From positions 9,576,409 to 9,640,408 of the forward strand of contig CM034537.1 in assembly GCA_020002185.1 (NCBI GenBank): a stretch of 64,000 nucleotides of DNA, given 5' to 3'. The notes under the pieces were generated by a model, which was given only the letters and a program-made list of their open reading frames with translations, did not search any database and was not told where the DNA came from. Of this stretch, positions 12,084 to 23,539 are shown piece by piece. Positions within the stretch are counted from its first letter, which is position 1. Every line of letters begins with the position of its first letter. This stretch comes from Paraescarpia echinospica (taxonomy: Eukaryota; Annelida; Polychaeta; Sabellida; Siboglinidae). The position numbers and the translations under genes were made by a program.

Positions 12084-12442
12084 CTGAAAGCAACAGATTT
12101 TAGACTCGCAAAACTAACCTTTTATTCCCAATCGGAATGAAATACACTCTAAAAATAGTGTTCTGTTATTCAATTTGTTAAACCCCTCAGCCCTTGTTGG
12201 TCAGGCCTTTAGTACTGTTAGCGGCAGTTCAGGTTGGTGTTTCAGACAGTACATGAACTTGTAATAATGGAATTTAATATTTTGTGATGCCACCTTAAAG
12301 ATAATAATCATATCTACAAATACGTTGATGGATGTACGCAGTAATTTTGTTTACTTTTGAGTTATTGTCATTTGCAACACATTTGCATTTAGCTGGTATA
12401 TTTAAAATGTCCACATTGCAACATAGCAGTGATTTGACCTAC

Positions 12443-12509
12443 CATATCACGGATGAGACGCAGACAACCGTAGCAGAAACCTCGCTCAAAATCCTTCACC
12501 ATTCCACTA
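12443..12509 (-). CDS. CTU2: CTU2 exon with the CYGC zinc-binding pair
   Basis: A 67-nt exon, acceptor ATACTTGCAG and donor ATG/GTAGGT. It reads SGMVKDFERGFCYGCLRLIR and continues with DM. The FCYGC pair corresponds to LCYSC in human CTU2, one half of the C-terminal metal site. The same frame stays open upstream to about 12595, so the exon could begin earlier. CTU2 normally has a partner CxxC before this one; I could not place it with confidence and a further exon between here and 33030 is likely. Confidence 0.75.
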
Positions 12510-12519
12510 CTGCAAGTAT

Positions 12520-14210
12520 ACACAATATTCAACCTTCTGACACATCTCACATCTCCAGTATCACCACCGCACACGTATGTCAACTCAGACGACATTTGTT
12601 CAGATGCCTATCCGAGCACTGTAATTTGTCCCAATTACCTGGTAAATATGGTAACCAAAACTGAACAGGAACGTTGCTCATCACCACTGAATCAAACAGA
12701 ATTTTAGTACAAATGATGGAGTTAAATAGACATTCTGATCAACAGCTTTGGAGATATGCGTATGTATATTATAAAAGTATATGTTATATAGATCTACAGT
12801 TTTTGTTATTCATACCTGTGTAGACAAAATGAAGATTATTGAAACAACGTTACTACCTGGGTAATCACATAATAAATTGTCATAGTTACTTCTTATTTAA
12901 TAATCCATGATTTAAAAAAAACACATGTTGTTTCTGTACTGTTAAACAGACAATCGAGACAATTACTTGTTTCAGACGTTTGGTCAACTCCACTGCATAC
13001 AACTTTAACACTGAGCATGGTTACCTAGAAGTTGACTACCGGTAGTATACAGGATATAAAATCAATCCAAAAACATTGAGATATACTGTTGTCTTGATAC
13101 ACCCACTGCCCGATACTGTTGTCTTGATACACCCACTGCCCGGCGTCTCGCATGATATTCTACCATTGGTTGCAGCCATTCATTTGAGTCCTATTGACAA
13201 CTGTCGAGTCAGTGATACTGAGCCACTAATTTAGTACCGTGATGTATGATCGCTTTCCTGATTCTTCCGTCTCTAACGAACACTAGTATTTGGATCTATC
13301 ACCAGAAACACGATCATAACGAATAGTATCTCTCTTATAAATCGCCTCGTTCTGACTACATCAGTTTCTCTCGTCTCCATACTCGATTCGTCTTCTCCCT
13401 CAGCAGACAGTAGTTAGGCAAATGTCTTCTCTGTCACTGTATCTCAGACGAACTGACCATTTCTCACACCTCACTGTCTGTATATTATGGCTGTTAAACT
13501 GAATATTAGTCCACTTGCGTGATGACAGTTGTTTCAATGAAATCCTTTTATGCAGTATTCAAAGTAAAAATGGGTTGTAGCATGTTTGTGGACACCGTGA
13601 CAGACATACACTACAATAATTAAATTTAGTAGTAATAAATTACTCATATACGGCCCCATCTAAATCATTATACAAACAATTTCTTTTAGATATATCCAAT
13701 ACGTGATTTTACCTTGTAGAGTCTTCTGTTAGCATGTCACATGTACTGAGGAAGTTGACGTGACACGCTGATGGAAGACTACAAGGTAAAATCAGGTATT
13801 AGTTATGTTTGCATAAAAATTAATTATCCTCAAGAATGTCCAGCCATCTAAATCATTGTTCTGGGGCACTGAACAGAGATTATTACAAGTAAATTAATAA
13901 CATATAAAATCATACATATATTAATATACTAATGCACAAAAAATATGCAATTATTACTACTAAATAAAATAAAATTTATTCTCTTTAAAAAGTTATTTTA
14001 ATTTAGTCATAAATGCAGAAAAAAATACATACGTATCCAAAGATAATTTTGACAATAACAATGGATGTATGCCTACAGTTGAGCATACAGTAGTACCGGT
14101 AACTAACTCTGAGGAAGAGATCACAGTGTTTAGCAACAACTGACCTAACCCTATTAGGTATTGTTTCACCGTATTACTGGGAAATGTAGCCCACTTTTTC
14201 ACTTAACTTG
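12520..14210. other. CTU2 intron with small duplications
   Basis: Mostly unique AT-rich sequence. A 31-bp direct duplication (ATACTGTTGTCTTGATACAC) occurs at about 13083 and 13114. A hairpin lies at 13706-13797. No exon was recognised. Confidence 0.5.
13706..13797. repeat. Inverted repeat (hairpin) of 16 + 16 bp or more
   Basis: TGATTTTACCTTGTAG near 13706 is the exact reverse complement of CTACAAGGTAAAATCA ending near 13797, and the pairing continues with AGTCTTC and GAAGA. The spacer is about 50 bases. GATTTTACCT recurs at 57102 beside the Penelope-like element, so this may be a remnant of a similar terminus. Confidence 0.75.
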
Positions 14211-14214
14211 GAAC

Positions 14215-14545
14215 AAATTGCAACAAAATTTTTGGCACAGTGGTGTTCTGTAAGAACACCATACTAAAACTCCCAAGAAATTCCTGCATGGCAAATATGT
14301 AAAATTAGCATAAATCCAATATGGTTACCATAAATCCAAATCTTGCCATATCTTTGTTGTCACATGACATATTTAAGTATTTTTAAATTCTAAGAAGGGG
14401 CTTTTGACACAAAGATTCACTTGGGATATATTAAGATGTGATTGGGCAAGTAGCTAATTTGCTTAAATCCAATATGGCCACCATAAATAAAAATACTGCC
14501 ATATCTTTGCTGTCATATGACATATTTAAGTAATTGTAAATTCTA
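14215..14545 (+). repeat. Dispersed repeat, inverted copy of 26045-26400
   Basis: Contains two diverged internal copies of a block with AAATCCAATATGG and GCCATATCTTTG...GACATATTTAAGTA. The reverse complement of the same sequence is at 26045-26400. No coding capacity is visible. It directly adjoins non-LTR fragment A. Confidence 0.8.
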
Positions 14546-14551
14546 AAAATG

Positions 14552-15521
14552 GGCCAAGTGGCCCTAAAGTCCTTTGGACTAATACGTCTTATATACCCCG
14601 GCTGACCAAATGAGTGATAAGTCGGAAAAATTGTAACATTGTTTTCTTACATCCTTGTAAAGGTTTGGTAGGGTGCTTTACAGTTTCAAAAAATATGACT
14701 GCTACAAAAATTGGCAAAGTTATGGAGCATTGAACATGGTAGGGATCAAAAAGTGAAAATGAAGAAAACGGCTGTTGAAGTTTTACATTATATATGCAAA
14801 TGGATTGCATGGAAATATTACATGCACAACATTCAAATGTGGCACACAGTATGTAATATGTATGTTATGTTGCAATGATACACTGGAAGTACAAATGTGC
14901 TGCTACAAAGACTTATCAAGTTATGCCAGATTATGTCTTCATGTGTAAAACTAAGAGGACAGATTATCTGAGAGCAAAAGGTAGACTCACTGTTTGACAC
15001 AGTTTAAAACCTACAGGCAACTGTCCAGTTTAACAGAGGTCTAGTGGCTTAATGCTGTCTGTTGACACAAGCTACTGCCAGTGACCAATTACAGATTAGT
15101 CACAGCTTCCATCAAACAATAGCAGGCAGAGAATCTTAGCTCCACAGCTGGGTGTAATACACAACCAGAGCCACCACTGATTCATGGTCAAGTAGATTAG
15201 CTCAATGCACCAACTAAGACAATACACAACACTGTGAGTGACAGTGTCCAGAATGAGGCCTAAGCAGTGTCATCATTGCTGAATAGATCAATTAAACCTG
15301 CCAAGTGGGTGACATTTTGCACAAGTGTTCATTAATCCTTAGTGATTGTTCAGAACACCAGACTGACCACATACCTAAACAAAGCGAATGTAATAGGTGA
15401 AGAACAGGCAGTGTTCAAATAGGGGTATTGGTTGAATTGTATTTGTCTCGACGCAAAAGGCTTTATTGTGCCTTCATCGATTATAAGAAAGCATTTGATT
15501 TAGTAGACCGGTCCTCCCTGT
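14552..15521 (+). mobile_element. Non-LTR retrotransposon-derived repeat, copy A, left part (split by Gypsy insertion)
   Basis: This matches copy C (40966-43646) and, from about 15108, copy B (28199-30036). The 3' part encodes the start of a reverse transcriptase domain (LYCAFIDYKKAFDLVDRSS). It breaks off exactly at the Gypsy LTR and resumes at 20548. The start carries AAGTCCTTTGG, whose reverse complement CCAAAGGACT ends copies B and C. Confidence 0.88.
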
Positions 15522-15683
15522 TGTTGTTGTGTTGTTTGGATGTACTGATAATAGCCATTACATGACAGTTTACTACAAGACACATTAGAAGGAATGGATG
15601 TTTAATCAAAGCCCAACACGTGAACAACTGAACTCTAATCTCTAGTATAATGAGGTCATACTAAAGCACGTAATACTATGACA
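15522..15683 (-). repeat. Gypsy 3' LTR
   Basis: 162 bp, starting TGTTGTTGTG and ending CTATGACA on the + strand, so TG...CA in both readings. It is the 3' LTR because the polypurine tract abuts its inner end. Confidence 0.95.
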
Positions 15684-15694
15684 TCTCCCTTTTT
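15684..15694 (-). other. Gypsy polypurine tract
   Basis: On the - strand AAAAAGGGAGA lies directly against the TGTC start of the 3' LTR. This is the usual plus-strand primer position. Confidence 0.85.
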
Positions 15695-15838
15695 ACAAAA
15701 GAAGAGATTATGACTTACTCAAAGTAACTTGTTATAAAGTCTCTGAAATAACTGTAAACTTGTAAAATAATAACATGCAATAGATTTAACTCTGCTATAA
15801 GCTATACAGTATGCCTTGCTTACAGTCTTTGTATCTAT

Positions 15839-18800
15839 TCACGCATAGCGCTGAGGCTGCTTAATATGACGACCAGAGCGGGTCACATATAGTCCAGTTG
15901 TATTATTTTGAACAATGTTCTCAGCCGAGCCGTCTGTAGTCTTCGTGGGAGTAGTTGAATCCACAACAACTGGAGCGGGCTGGACTGTAGTCGGACTGGC
16001 AAACGATACTCTCCTGATGATCGGGTGAGTCGAGTTGTCTCGGATTTGATTTCTGTTTCTTCGGATAGTGCTTGTGCTCGGTGTCGTGAGAATGTACGAT
16101 CTTGGATTCGGTGTTTTGTCAAGGACCGTCGCAGGTCTCCACTGGCCATCTTGATCACGGAAGTGAACTGCTTGACCGTTGTGCAGAGGCGGGATATCTC
16201 TTGCGTGTTGATCGTGCTGAAACGTCATCTTGTCCTGTCGCTCTTGTAGCCTCGTTCTCATATCGTCATGATCTTGGCGTGTGTCAACGATTTTCGTCAG
16301 AAGAGTTGACTGTACTTTGCGACCATTGAGGAGCTCTGATGGACTTGGAAGTTTGCTGTCAATTGGCGTTGTTCGCAGACACAGTAGCGCCAAGTCGAGA
16401 TCCTGCCCACTTTGCCTCGCCTTCTTCATGACATGCTTCACGGTTTGGATTTGGCATTCGATGAAGCCGTTTGAGCGTGGATACCTCGGCGAAGACGTTA
16501 CGTGTTGGAATGCCATCTTCTTTGACAGGTCTGTGTAGCATGCACTGGCGAAATACGGGCCACTGTCCGACACGACACGCATAGGAACGCCTGTCTCGCT
16601 GAAGATCTGCTTTGTGACAGAAACGACAGTTGAGCTTAGACATAGCTTCGGCATTTTGCACACGATGGGAAATTTTGAATAGTAGTCCGCAATGATGAGC
16701 CAGTCTGCGTCGTTGAAGAAGAACATGTCTGTACCAAACACTTCCCAAGGTCTACTCGGTACTTCGTGTGGCTGTAGCATCTCGTGCTGCTGCGCTGGTT
16801 GGTGTTCTTGACAGATGTCACACGACTTGACTGTAGTCTCAATGTCACGATTGATGTTGATCCAATACATAGAGTCTTTTGCTCCGAGTCTCGTCTTCTC
16901 TATGCCGAGGTGACCGTAGTGTAGTTTCTCCAGTATGAATGTCTGCATGCTCTCAGGAATGACGACTCGTGTTCCTTTCAATAGGATACCATCTTCCACG
17001 GAGAGTTCATCGCGGAACGACCAGTACGAACGGATGCTAGTTGGCAACTCCTTTATTGTTTCGGGCCATCCAATCATGATCGTTTCGGAGAGTGCTTGGA
17101 GAACTGGATCAGCCTTCGTCTTGTTCCTCAGCTCTTGGATGCGTTCATCAGAGAATCGGACAAAGTCAACACGAACATCAAGGTCGATCGTTTCTGTGTT
17201 GTGCGTACTTGGAAGACGCGAGAGTGTGTCCGCAAGGACAATGTCCTTTCCTGGTTGGTATTCAACTTCCATGTCATACCCTTGCAGTTTGAGGAGCATT
17301 CTTTGTAGTCGCGGTGGAGAGTTGACAAGACCTTTCTGGATGATCGCAACGAGAGGCTTATGGTCTGTGACGACCTCGAACTTGCGTCCGTATAGGTATG
17401 TGTGGAACCGTTGTGTGCCAAAAACAATGGCTAGCAACTCTCGCTCAATACAGGCATATCGTTTCTCTGCGCTTGCTTCGATGCGTATGCCACCGGTTGG
17501 ATTACACCAGACTCGTTCTCTTGGAAGTAACGCCGCGCCAAGTCCAAGGAGACTAGCGTCTGTCTGAAGTATGGGCGTTTTGGACATGTTGAAGTATTGA
17601 AGACTTGACCTTGAGATGACAAGATGTTTCAGACCATCGAAGCAACTTTGATGGTGCGGTTCCCACATGAACATGCTGTCTTCTTTCAGTAGATCTCGAA
17701 GCATTGAAGCCTTGTCAGCCAAGTTCGATATGAATGGGCTCAAGAAGGTCATGAGTCCAAGAAACTGCTGAAGCTCTTTCTTGTCTCGAGGTGGTGGTAT
17801 ATCTTGCAGATCGCGGATCCTGTCCGGATCAGGTTTGATGCCATCGATGCCGTAGATGAGGCCAAAGAAACTGACACTGCTCTCCTTGATCAGGCACTTG
17901 CTGGAATTTAAGACAAGCCCGTTCCTCGACGCAATGTTCATGAGTTGATGAAGATTTCTGTCATGTTCATCTTCTGTGGCACCGTAAACCACCACGTCGT
18001 CAGCGATTCCCTCTGCTCCATCACACTGTTCGAGAATCATGTCCATCCTGGATTTAAAGATGTCTTGTGATGCAGACAAGCCGAATGGAAGTAGCTTGAA
18101 GGCATATCGACCGTAAGGAGATTGAAACGTAGTGAGGAGTTGAGAGTCCTTGTGAAGCTGGACACCCCAGTATCCGGCTTTGGCGTCAAGTTTGGAGAAA
18201 TATCTTGCTCCTGTGAACTTATGATTAAGTTCTTCCAACGTAGGAATTTTGTGGTGCGGTCTCTTCAGTGCCTGATTCAAGAACTTGGGGTCCAAACATA
18301 TTCTTAGGCTCCCATCTTTCTTCTTTGCATATGCCAGGCTTGAGACCCACTCTGTTGGCTCATTCTCGTGCACTTTGCGTATGACGTCATTTTCCACCAT
18401 GTAGTCAAGGCTGCTTTTGATAGCATCTTTTAGCGCAATTGGTGTCTTTCTTGGAGGATTCACGCGAGGAGGAACTGCGGGATCCACCACCAACTTCACT
18501 TCACCAGGAAAACAGCCGATTCTGTCAAACTGTTCTGGATACATTCTAGTGAGGTCATCAACGCTGTTTATAGAGGCTGTGCTCGTGACAGCTGATTGTC
18601 CCGTAGCAGGTCTATCTTCTGTTGAGGAGTGCGTCTTGATGGTGCAATGTAGAGTCACCAGCTTCAACTTTTCACACGACTGAAGACCAATCACTGCAGG
18701 GCCGGTTACATCAACGATGTAGAACCGAGTGTCACCCCATGCCGACTTGTTGTAGCTGCATGAAATGTTAACCACGCCATGGCATATGATGGACGTGCCA

Positions 18801-18886
18801 TTGTACGCCGTCAATCGTGCACCTCTTGCTGCTGCAACGATGTTATCAACGGGGAACCCCTCAGCATTTAACTTGTCCGGATACAT
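15839..18886 (-). pseudogene. Gypsy pol: end of protease, RT, RNase H, integrase
   Basis: A 1,015-codon open frame. Residues 1-75 are the protease C-terminus. RT spans about 155-345, with LPFGLSAS and the catalytic box as IADD at 294-297, where YxDD is usual (Y to I). RNase H spans about 438-555, with TDAS (D443), TDHK (D508) and LADTLSR (D553). The integrase zinc finger is H656, H659, C689, C692; its catalytic triad is D720, D774, E810, the canonical D-35-E spacing. The tail is basic. This architecture and the YxDD-region wording fit the Mag/SURL group often annotated as K02A2.6-like. Upstream the same frame meets TGA at 18890-18892, so the protease is split and the copy is probably not autonomous. 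Confidence 0.95.
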
Positions 18887-18889
18887 GCG

Positions 18890-19111
18890 TCAAAATGTTC
18901 GCAGTGGAAGTGTATTGCCTTGTGCGCATGTGTCCACTTTCAGGCTCAAATTCTGGATGCCAGGACGATTGCTCAGTTTAATTTGTACCTGCGCATAGGC
19001 TTCGTCGCGATTATATTGCCCGAGACACATTGCTGACACCTTCACATCATGAAAACTGAGTGCATTAAATGACTGTTCAAGTGTGTCAGTGTTCTGTGCA
19101 TTGGAACGCAT
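18890..19111 (-). pseudogene. Gypsy protease N-terminal part
   Basis: It shares the frame of pol and of the gag C-terminal part, separated from pol by one TGA and one Arg codon. It contains VDTCAQGNTLPLRTF in the place of the retropepsin active-site block, normally D-T/S-G-A. The Gly after DT is Cys here, a change expected to damage the catalytic loop. Confidence 0.85.
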
Positions 19112-19147
19112 TTGATGAATTGACTTCTCGTTTGCATATGAATGTTG

Positions 19148-19603
19148 TCATTGCCGATGCTCGTTCCTGTTCTTGGATTTCGAACGTCCGCGCTGATGTG
19201 GCGTGATGTTGTTGGCATGCTGTTTTTTCTTAGTCAGACAACATTTCGCCCAGTGGTTCATTCTGCCGCACGCTCTGCACTTGACTCCAAACGCTGGACA
19301 ACTTTCACGCGGTTTGAATGGGTGTTGTTGACCACAGTTGCGACATTTGGCGGATGAGTTTGCACCATGTCTGAAGCTATGCACCGCAGTTGTCGCCACT
19401 GTGCCCATGTCACGAATCTGCTGGACGTGGGAGGCACTCGCTTCATACGCTCGTCCCAACTGAATTGCTTCGTCCAGTGTGTAGTTCTTGTTTTTTCCAA
19501 GCAATTCCTTCTGGTAATCAGGAATTGGCGTACCAGCTATGATCAGTTCAATGAGTCGCTCATTCAATTCGTTATCTTGAAACTCGCATTTCAGAGCTAG
19601 CAA
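19148..19603 (-). pseudogene. Gypsy gag C-terminal part with two zinc knuckles
   Basis: This has the capsid C-terminal region, then a nucleocapsid with CRNCGQQH...C and CRACGRMNHWAKC, the paired knuckle pattern of Mag-like elements, followed by a basic tail (GRSKSKNRNEHRQ). It stops at a TGA between CAA codons. Downstream protease and pol are in the same frame, so the gag stop is either a leaky UGA or a mutation. Confidence 0.88.
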
Positions 19604-19934
19604 CTTGCATCTGTTTGAAACAATCTAAGTTTTCTTCTGGCCTTTGACGGTAGTGCATAAGTCGTAACTGGCTGATGCGATAGTTCTCACACGGCTCAAG
19701 TTGTTCAACGAATTTGGCGAATATCTTGGTAGGATCTTTCCTTTCCTCTTCTGTGAGGCTCCAAGAGTTGTATCGGCGTAGTCCTTCATCGCCGACTTGT
19801 AGTAGAATGTGTACTACTTGTTCTCCTTCCTCAATTCGCTTTGCTTTGAAGTATAATTCAAGTCGTTGTTTAAATAACTTGAATGTTTCTGCTTGATTTT
19901 CCACTGACCAATCCATTCTTGGTACGTGATCCAT
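19572..19934 (-). pseudogene. Gypsy gag N-terminal part (matrix/capsid)
   Basis: A 120-residue frame beginning MDHVPRMDW and including YFKAKRIEEGEQVVHILLQV, typical of the capsid N-terminal region of Mag-like gag. It overlaps the next gag frame by 32 bases in another register. The protein sense passes from one frame to the other near 19603-19620, which indicates a frameshift. Confidence 0.85.
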
Positions 19935-20369
19935 GTTCGCTGTTGTTGTTAGCCAATTCGCGCCTACTAGTAGCGTGTTAGCTGTGTCTTATAAATTGTG
20001 TAGCTTAAAACTACCAGCCAGGCTGCTTTAATGCGCCCCGGTCAGTTATAATTATGGCAATATGGGTTATATGCCTAGCTATAACAACAGACTGCAACAG
20101 TGTTCAATTGCTAGCCAGCCAGACCGCTTTTATGAGTCCCGGCAAAAATTACAGAAGGCTGAATGTCTCTGTTATTTACACGTAGCTGTCCATTTGCATG
20201 TGACGTGACCTTTGATCCCGACGCGGCTGTCGAGTGACGTCATTCATGTTGCGCGTGATTCTTTTGAACAAATTTCAGGCACGGCGAATAAAGACATATT
20301 TTTCACTCATCAGTTGATTAAAAGTTCACGATTTCAGTGTCAACACGTTACCGCCGCCCTTAGTTTTTT
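19935..20369 (-). other. Gypsy 5' leader
   Basis: About 435 bases between the primer-binding site and the gag start, with no open frame of note. An internal duplication places similar words (CTAGCCAGCCAG/ACCAGCCAGGCTGC) near 20005 and 20110. Confidence 0.6.
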
Positions 20370-20385
20370 CTCGTCGCTGCCACCA
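20370..20385 (-). other. Gypsy primer-binding site
   Basis: On the - strand TGGTGGCAGCGACGAG starts directly after the 5' LTR. The leading TGG pairs with a tRNA CCA end. The priming tRNA was not identified. Confidence 0.7.
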
Positions 20386-20547
20386 TGTTGTTGTGTTGTT
20401 TGGATGTACTGATAATAGCCATTATATGACAGTTTACTACAAGACACGTTAGAAGGAATGGATGTTTAATCAAAGCCCAACACGTGAACAACTGAACTCT
20501 AACCTCTAGTATAATGAGGTCATACTAAAGCGCGTAATACTACGACA
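20386..20547 (-). repeat. Gypsy 5' LTR
   Basis: 162 bp, identical to the 3' LTR except for five transitions. It is followed on the + strand by the resumed non-LTR fragment. Confidence 0.95.
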
Positions 20548-21866
20548 CTTGTGGTCTAAGATAATTTCATGCGATATTAATGGTATTGTGTTGAAAGTTG
20601 TATACGACACGTACAAAAATGCTAAATCATATATAAACGAGGGCCAGGCTGTGTCAGCCTTCGTCTCATGTGTAGAGGTATGGCAAGGAGAAAACTTGTG
20701 TCCTTTGTTATTTGCTATTTACCTGAATCATTTTGAACATTGTTAGTCACAATTATAACGGACTTGACATGGCAGCTGGTTAAATTTAACAACCTTAGTG
20801 ATGATGATGTAGAAAATGTATGTTCTACTATATGCTGATGACACTAGAATGATTCAATCAAATACAGATTTCTTGCTTGTGTATAGCGGAACTATGTCAA
20901 CTCTTCTAATGGTTGACATTTGGTTGTTTCAGGTGTCAACTATATTGTGAATCTGTCATTATTAGTCTATATTGATACAATAGATTTACACAGCACCATG
21001 TCTACACAAGGCATGGCAAGCATAAACAGGCAAGTGTAAACAGAACAGTAGAATGCATTTGATATCAATAAAGTGTACGATATTTCACTCTATAGTTGTC
21101 CAGAATATTAATTTCCTATGTTTGTCACCTACAGGTGACAGAATATTAATTTTGTATGTTTGTCACCTACAGGTTTCTGCAGACAATACATCTTTAACCA
21201 ATAGACACCACAGTCACACCATTTTATAATAATTAAATGAACATCAAAATAAACACGACTTGCAATTATAAAAAAATCAATAGTTTTGAAGATAAAAAGT
21301 GTTAGGCAACTGTTCAGTCTAACAGGGGTCAAGTGTGTCTACTCTGCCTGGGTGCTGTGACCAATTAAAGATTAGTCATGGTCTCAATGGAACAGTAGCA
21401 CTAGGCTGCAGAGTTTATTCATGCTGTTGACTTTGTGGCACATTAAACAAAATCTACTGTTGGGGGTGGTCTCAAGGGCCCTTCTCAAAACCACATCACT
21501 AGATAATGTAAAACTTTTGCACTTTGGGGGCCCCTTAGAATGATTTAATCAAATACAGATTTCTTGTATATAGTGGCAGCACCCTAAGATACATCTATGC
21601 AAAATCAGAAAAAAAGTTGCTGAACAGTTTTTGAAAAAATAGGCAAAATGTTTTTTTTAACAGTTTTGGGGTCCTTGGAGGCCCTAGGGAGCCCTTAAAA
21701 TGATTCAATCAAATACAGATTTCTCATGCATAGTGACAGTGCCCTAAGATATGTCTATGCAAAATTAGAGAAAAATTTGCTGAACGGTTTCTGAGATACG
21801 GCAGCTAACGGCAGACGGCGGACGGCGGACGCAGAGTGATGGCAATAGTCCCTTGGACCTTCGGCA
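20548..21866 (+). mobile_element. Non-LTR-derived repeat, copy A, right part
   Basis: This continues copy A after the Gypsy insertion. It encodes further RT pieces (QGENLCPLLFAIYLNHFEHC), then in the same frame after stops the catalytic motif YADDT (20831-20845). The 3' non-coding part ends in a GACGGCGGACGG-rich tail and CCTTGGACCTTCGG. The terminal CCAAAGGACT of copies B and C is missing. Confidence 0.88.
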
Positions 21867-22379
21867 ATGTAATGTTGCATGTTACTCGTGTTCATTGAAG
21901 CGCATTACCTTAATCAGATCCATCAAGCACATCACAGTCATCAGTGAAATCTGGAAGCTGTGAGTTGGTACAGCTGGCTCTTTACACATGGCAGGGCAAG
22001 CAAGGCCTATTGTCAGCATTTGCACCTTACAGTAATACAGTGTTTCTTGCCATTGCAGCAGTTGATATCCAGTAGTTCTGGCAGTGCTGCGGGCTGATCA
22101 GTCTGTAACATCTTTCACCATCACATGCCACCCCCTCTCTACTGGCTTCATGTCTGTACATATACTTTTCGTCTGACATTAGTGATATTGGACATGAATG
22201 CTATGGTACCTGGCAGCTGCTGAGGTTGCGTAGTGTTTGTGATTCCACATGTGGTGTATTCTTAGAAATCTTATAACAAAAAACATCTATATCTTAAGGT
22301 ATCCAGTCCTTTCCAACGCTTTGGAATTGTTACCGAGACAATACGGTGAACTTTCTAACAATTTACACAATATTGTGCT
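21867..22379. other. CTU2 intron sequence, nothing recognised
   Basis: About 500 bases between copy A and the recognisable pseudogene. The end near 22140-22380 may be the decayed 3' part of that pseudogene. Confidence 0.4.
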
Positions 22380-22764
22380 ATGTTATTTTTAAATGTCACA
22401 GCCGACTCATGGACCCTAGAGTATGTTCTCCAACCTCACTTGCTCTTTCCTGGACTGGCATTCCATTGGCAATGTTGAACACCTATGAGTTATAAACAAA
22501 TGGATCTATCTCACTTAGATACCTGATCAAACCAGTGGTGCCACTGACGTCTCTATATATACAGTCTAGCTGTTGTCATGTCCATGTGTTGGTCACTAGT
22601 CTCATAGGCGATGCCGCTGAACGTCTGCGTGGCATCGTTGATATTTGCACTTGCTGGCATGGAAAGAACCCATAACAGGCACCGAGTCTCTGTCATTTTC
22701 CTTGTGTCAGGCATCCATATGTCTTCACAGTTGTCATCAGCTCTTGCTCAATGATGAGATCTGT

Positions 22765-23305
22765 AGACAGCCCGGCCCAACTGTAGACAGTCCGGTCCAA
22801 CTGTAGACAGTCCGGCCCAACTGTAGACAGTCCGGCCCAACTGTAGACAGTCCGGTCCAACTGTAGACAGTCCGGCCCAACTGTAGACAGTCCGGTCCAA
22901 CTGTAGACAGTCCGGCCCAACTGTAGACAGTCCGGCCCAACTGTAGACAGTCCGGTCCAACTGTAGACAATCCGGCCCAACTATAGAGTCCGGTCCAACT
23001 GTAGACAGTCTGGCCCAACTGTAGACAGTCAGGCCCAACTGTAGACAGTCCGGTCCAACTGTAGACAGTCCGGCCCAACTGTAGACAGTCCGGTCCAACT
23101 GTAGACAGTCCGGCCCAACTGTAGACAGTCCGGCCCAACTGTAGACAGTCCGGTCCAACTGTAGACAGTCCGGCCCAACTATAGACAGTCCGGCCCAACT
23201 GTAGACAGCCGGTCCAACTGTAGACAGTCCGGCCCAACTGTAGACAGTCCAGCCCAACTGTAGACAGCCGGTCGAACTGTAGACAGTCCGGCCCAACTGC
23301 GCCTC
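22765..23305 (-). repeat. 20-bp minisatellite inside the pseudogene, array 1
   Basis: The unit on the - strand is TGGGCCGGACTGTCTACAGT (variants TGGACCGG), about 27 copies. It is flanked by the pseudogene codons for VRRS and DLIIEQ. The unit has no stop in any - strand frame, so long open frames arise through it. Confidence 0.95.
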
Positions 23306-23539
23306 ACCAGATGGTATCCTTCTTTAAATTTCTGGTGGACATCTGGCTGTGTTTTTGGCAGATTAAGCATCATTTGTAGCTTCATAGGCGATGCCGCTGA
23401 ACGTCTGCGTGGCATCGTTGATATTTGCACTTGCTGGCATGGAAAGAACCCATAACAGGCACCGAGTCTGTCATTTTCCTTGTGTCAGGCGTCCATATGT
23501 CTTCACAGTTGTCATCAGCTCTTGCTCAATGATGAGATC

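Larger units (their letters stand above)
15522..20547 (-). mobile_element. Ty3/Gypsy LTR retrotransposon, Mag-like, complete but inactivated
   Basis: A 5,026-bp element with two 162-bp LTRs, a primer-binding site, a polypurine tract, gag with zinc knuckles, protease, RT, RNase H and integrase in that order, and no env. It is flanked by CCTGT (15517-15521) and CTTGT (20548-20552), read as a 5-bp target duplication with one change. The uninterrupted site is seen in copies B and C. The LTRs differ at five of 162 positions, all transitions. Coding is broken by a frameshift in gag and two in-frame TGA codons before RT. Confidence 0.96.

Noticed and set aside
12520..12600. Extension of the CYGC exon of CTU2 with VCGGDTGDVRC as the missing zinc pair
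   Set aside because: The frame is open, but the cysteine spacing is not CxxC and a good acceptor was not evident. An alternative frame reads CEMC but meets stops. Left as a possibility only.
16025..17567. + strand open frames up to 210 codons over the Gypsy pol
   Set aside because: They are shadows of the - strand pol frame, which has all RT, RNase H and integrase motifs.
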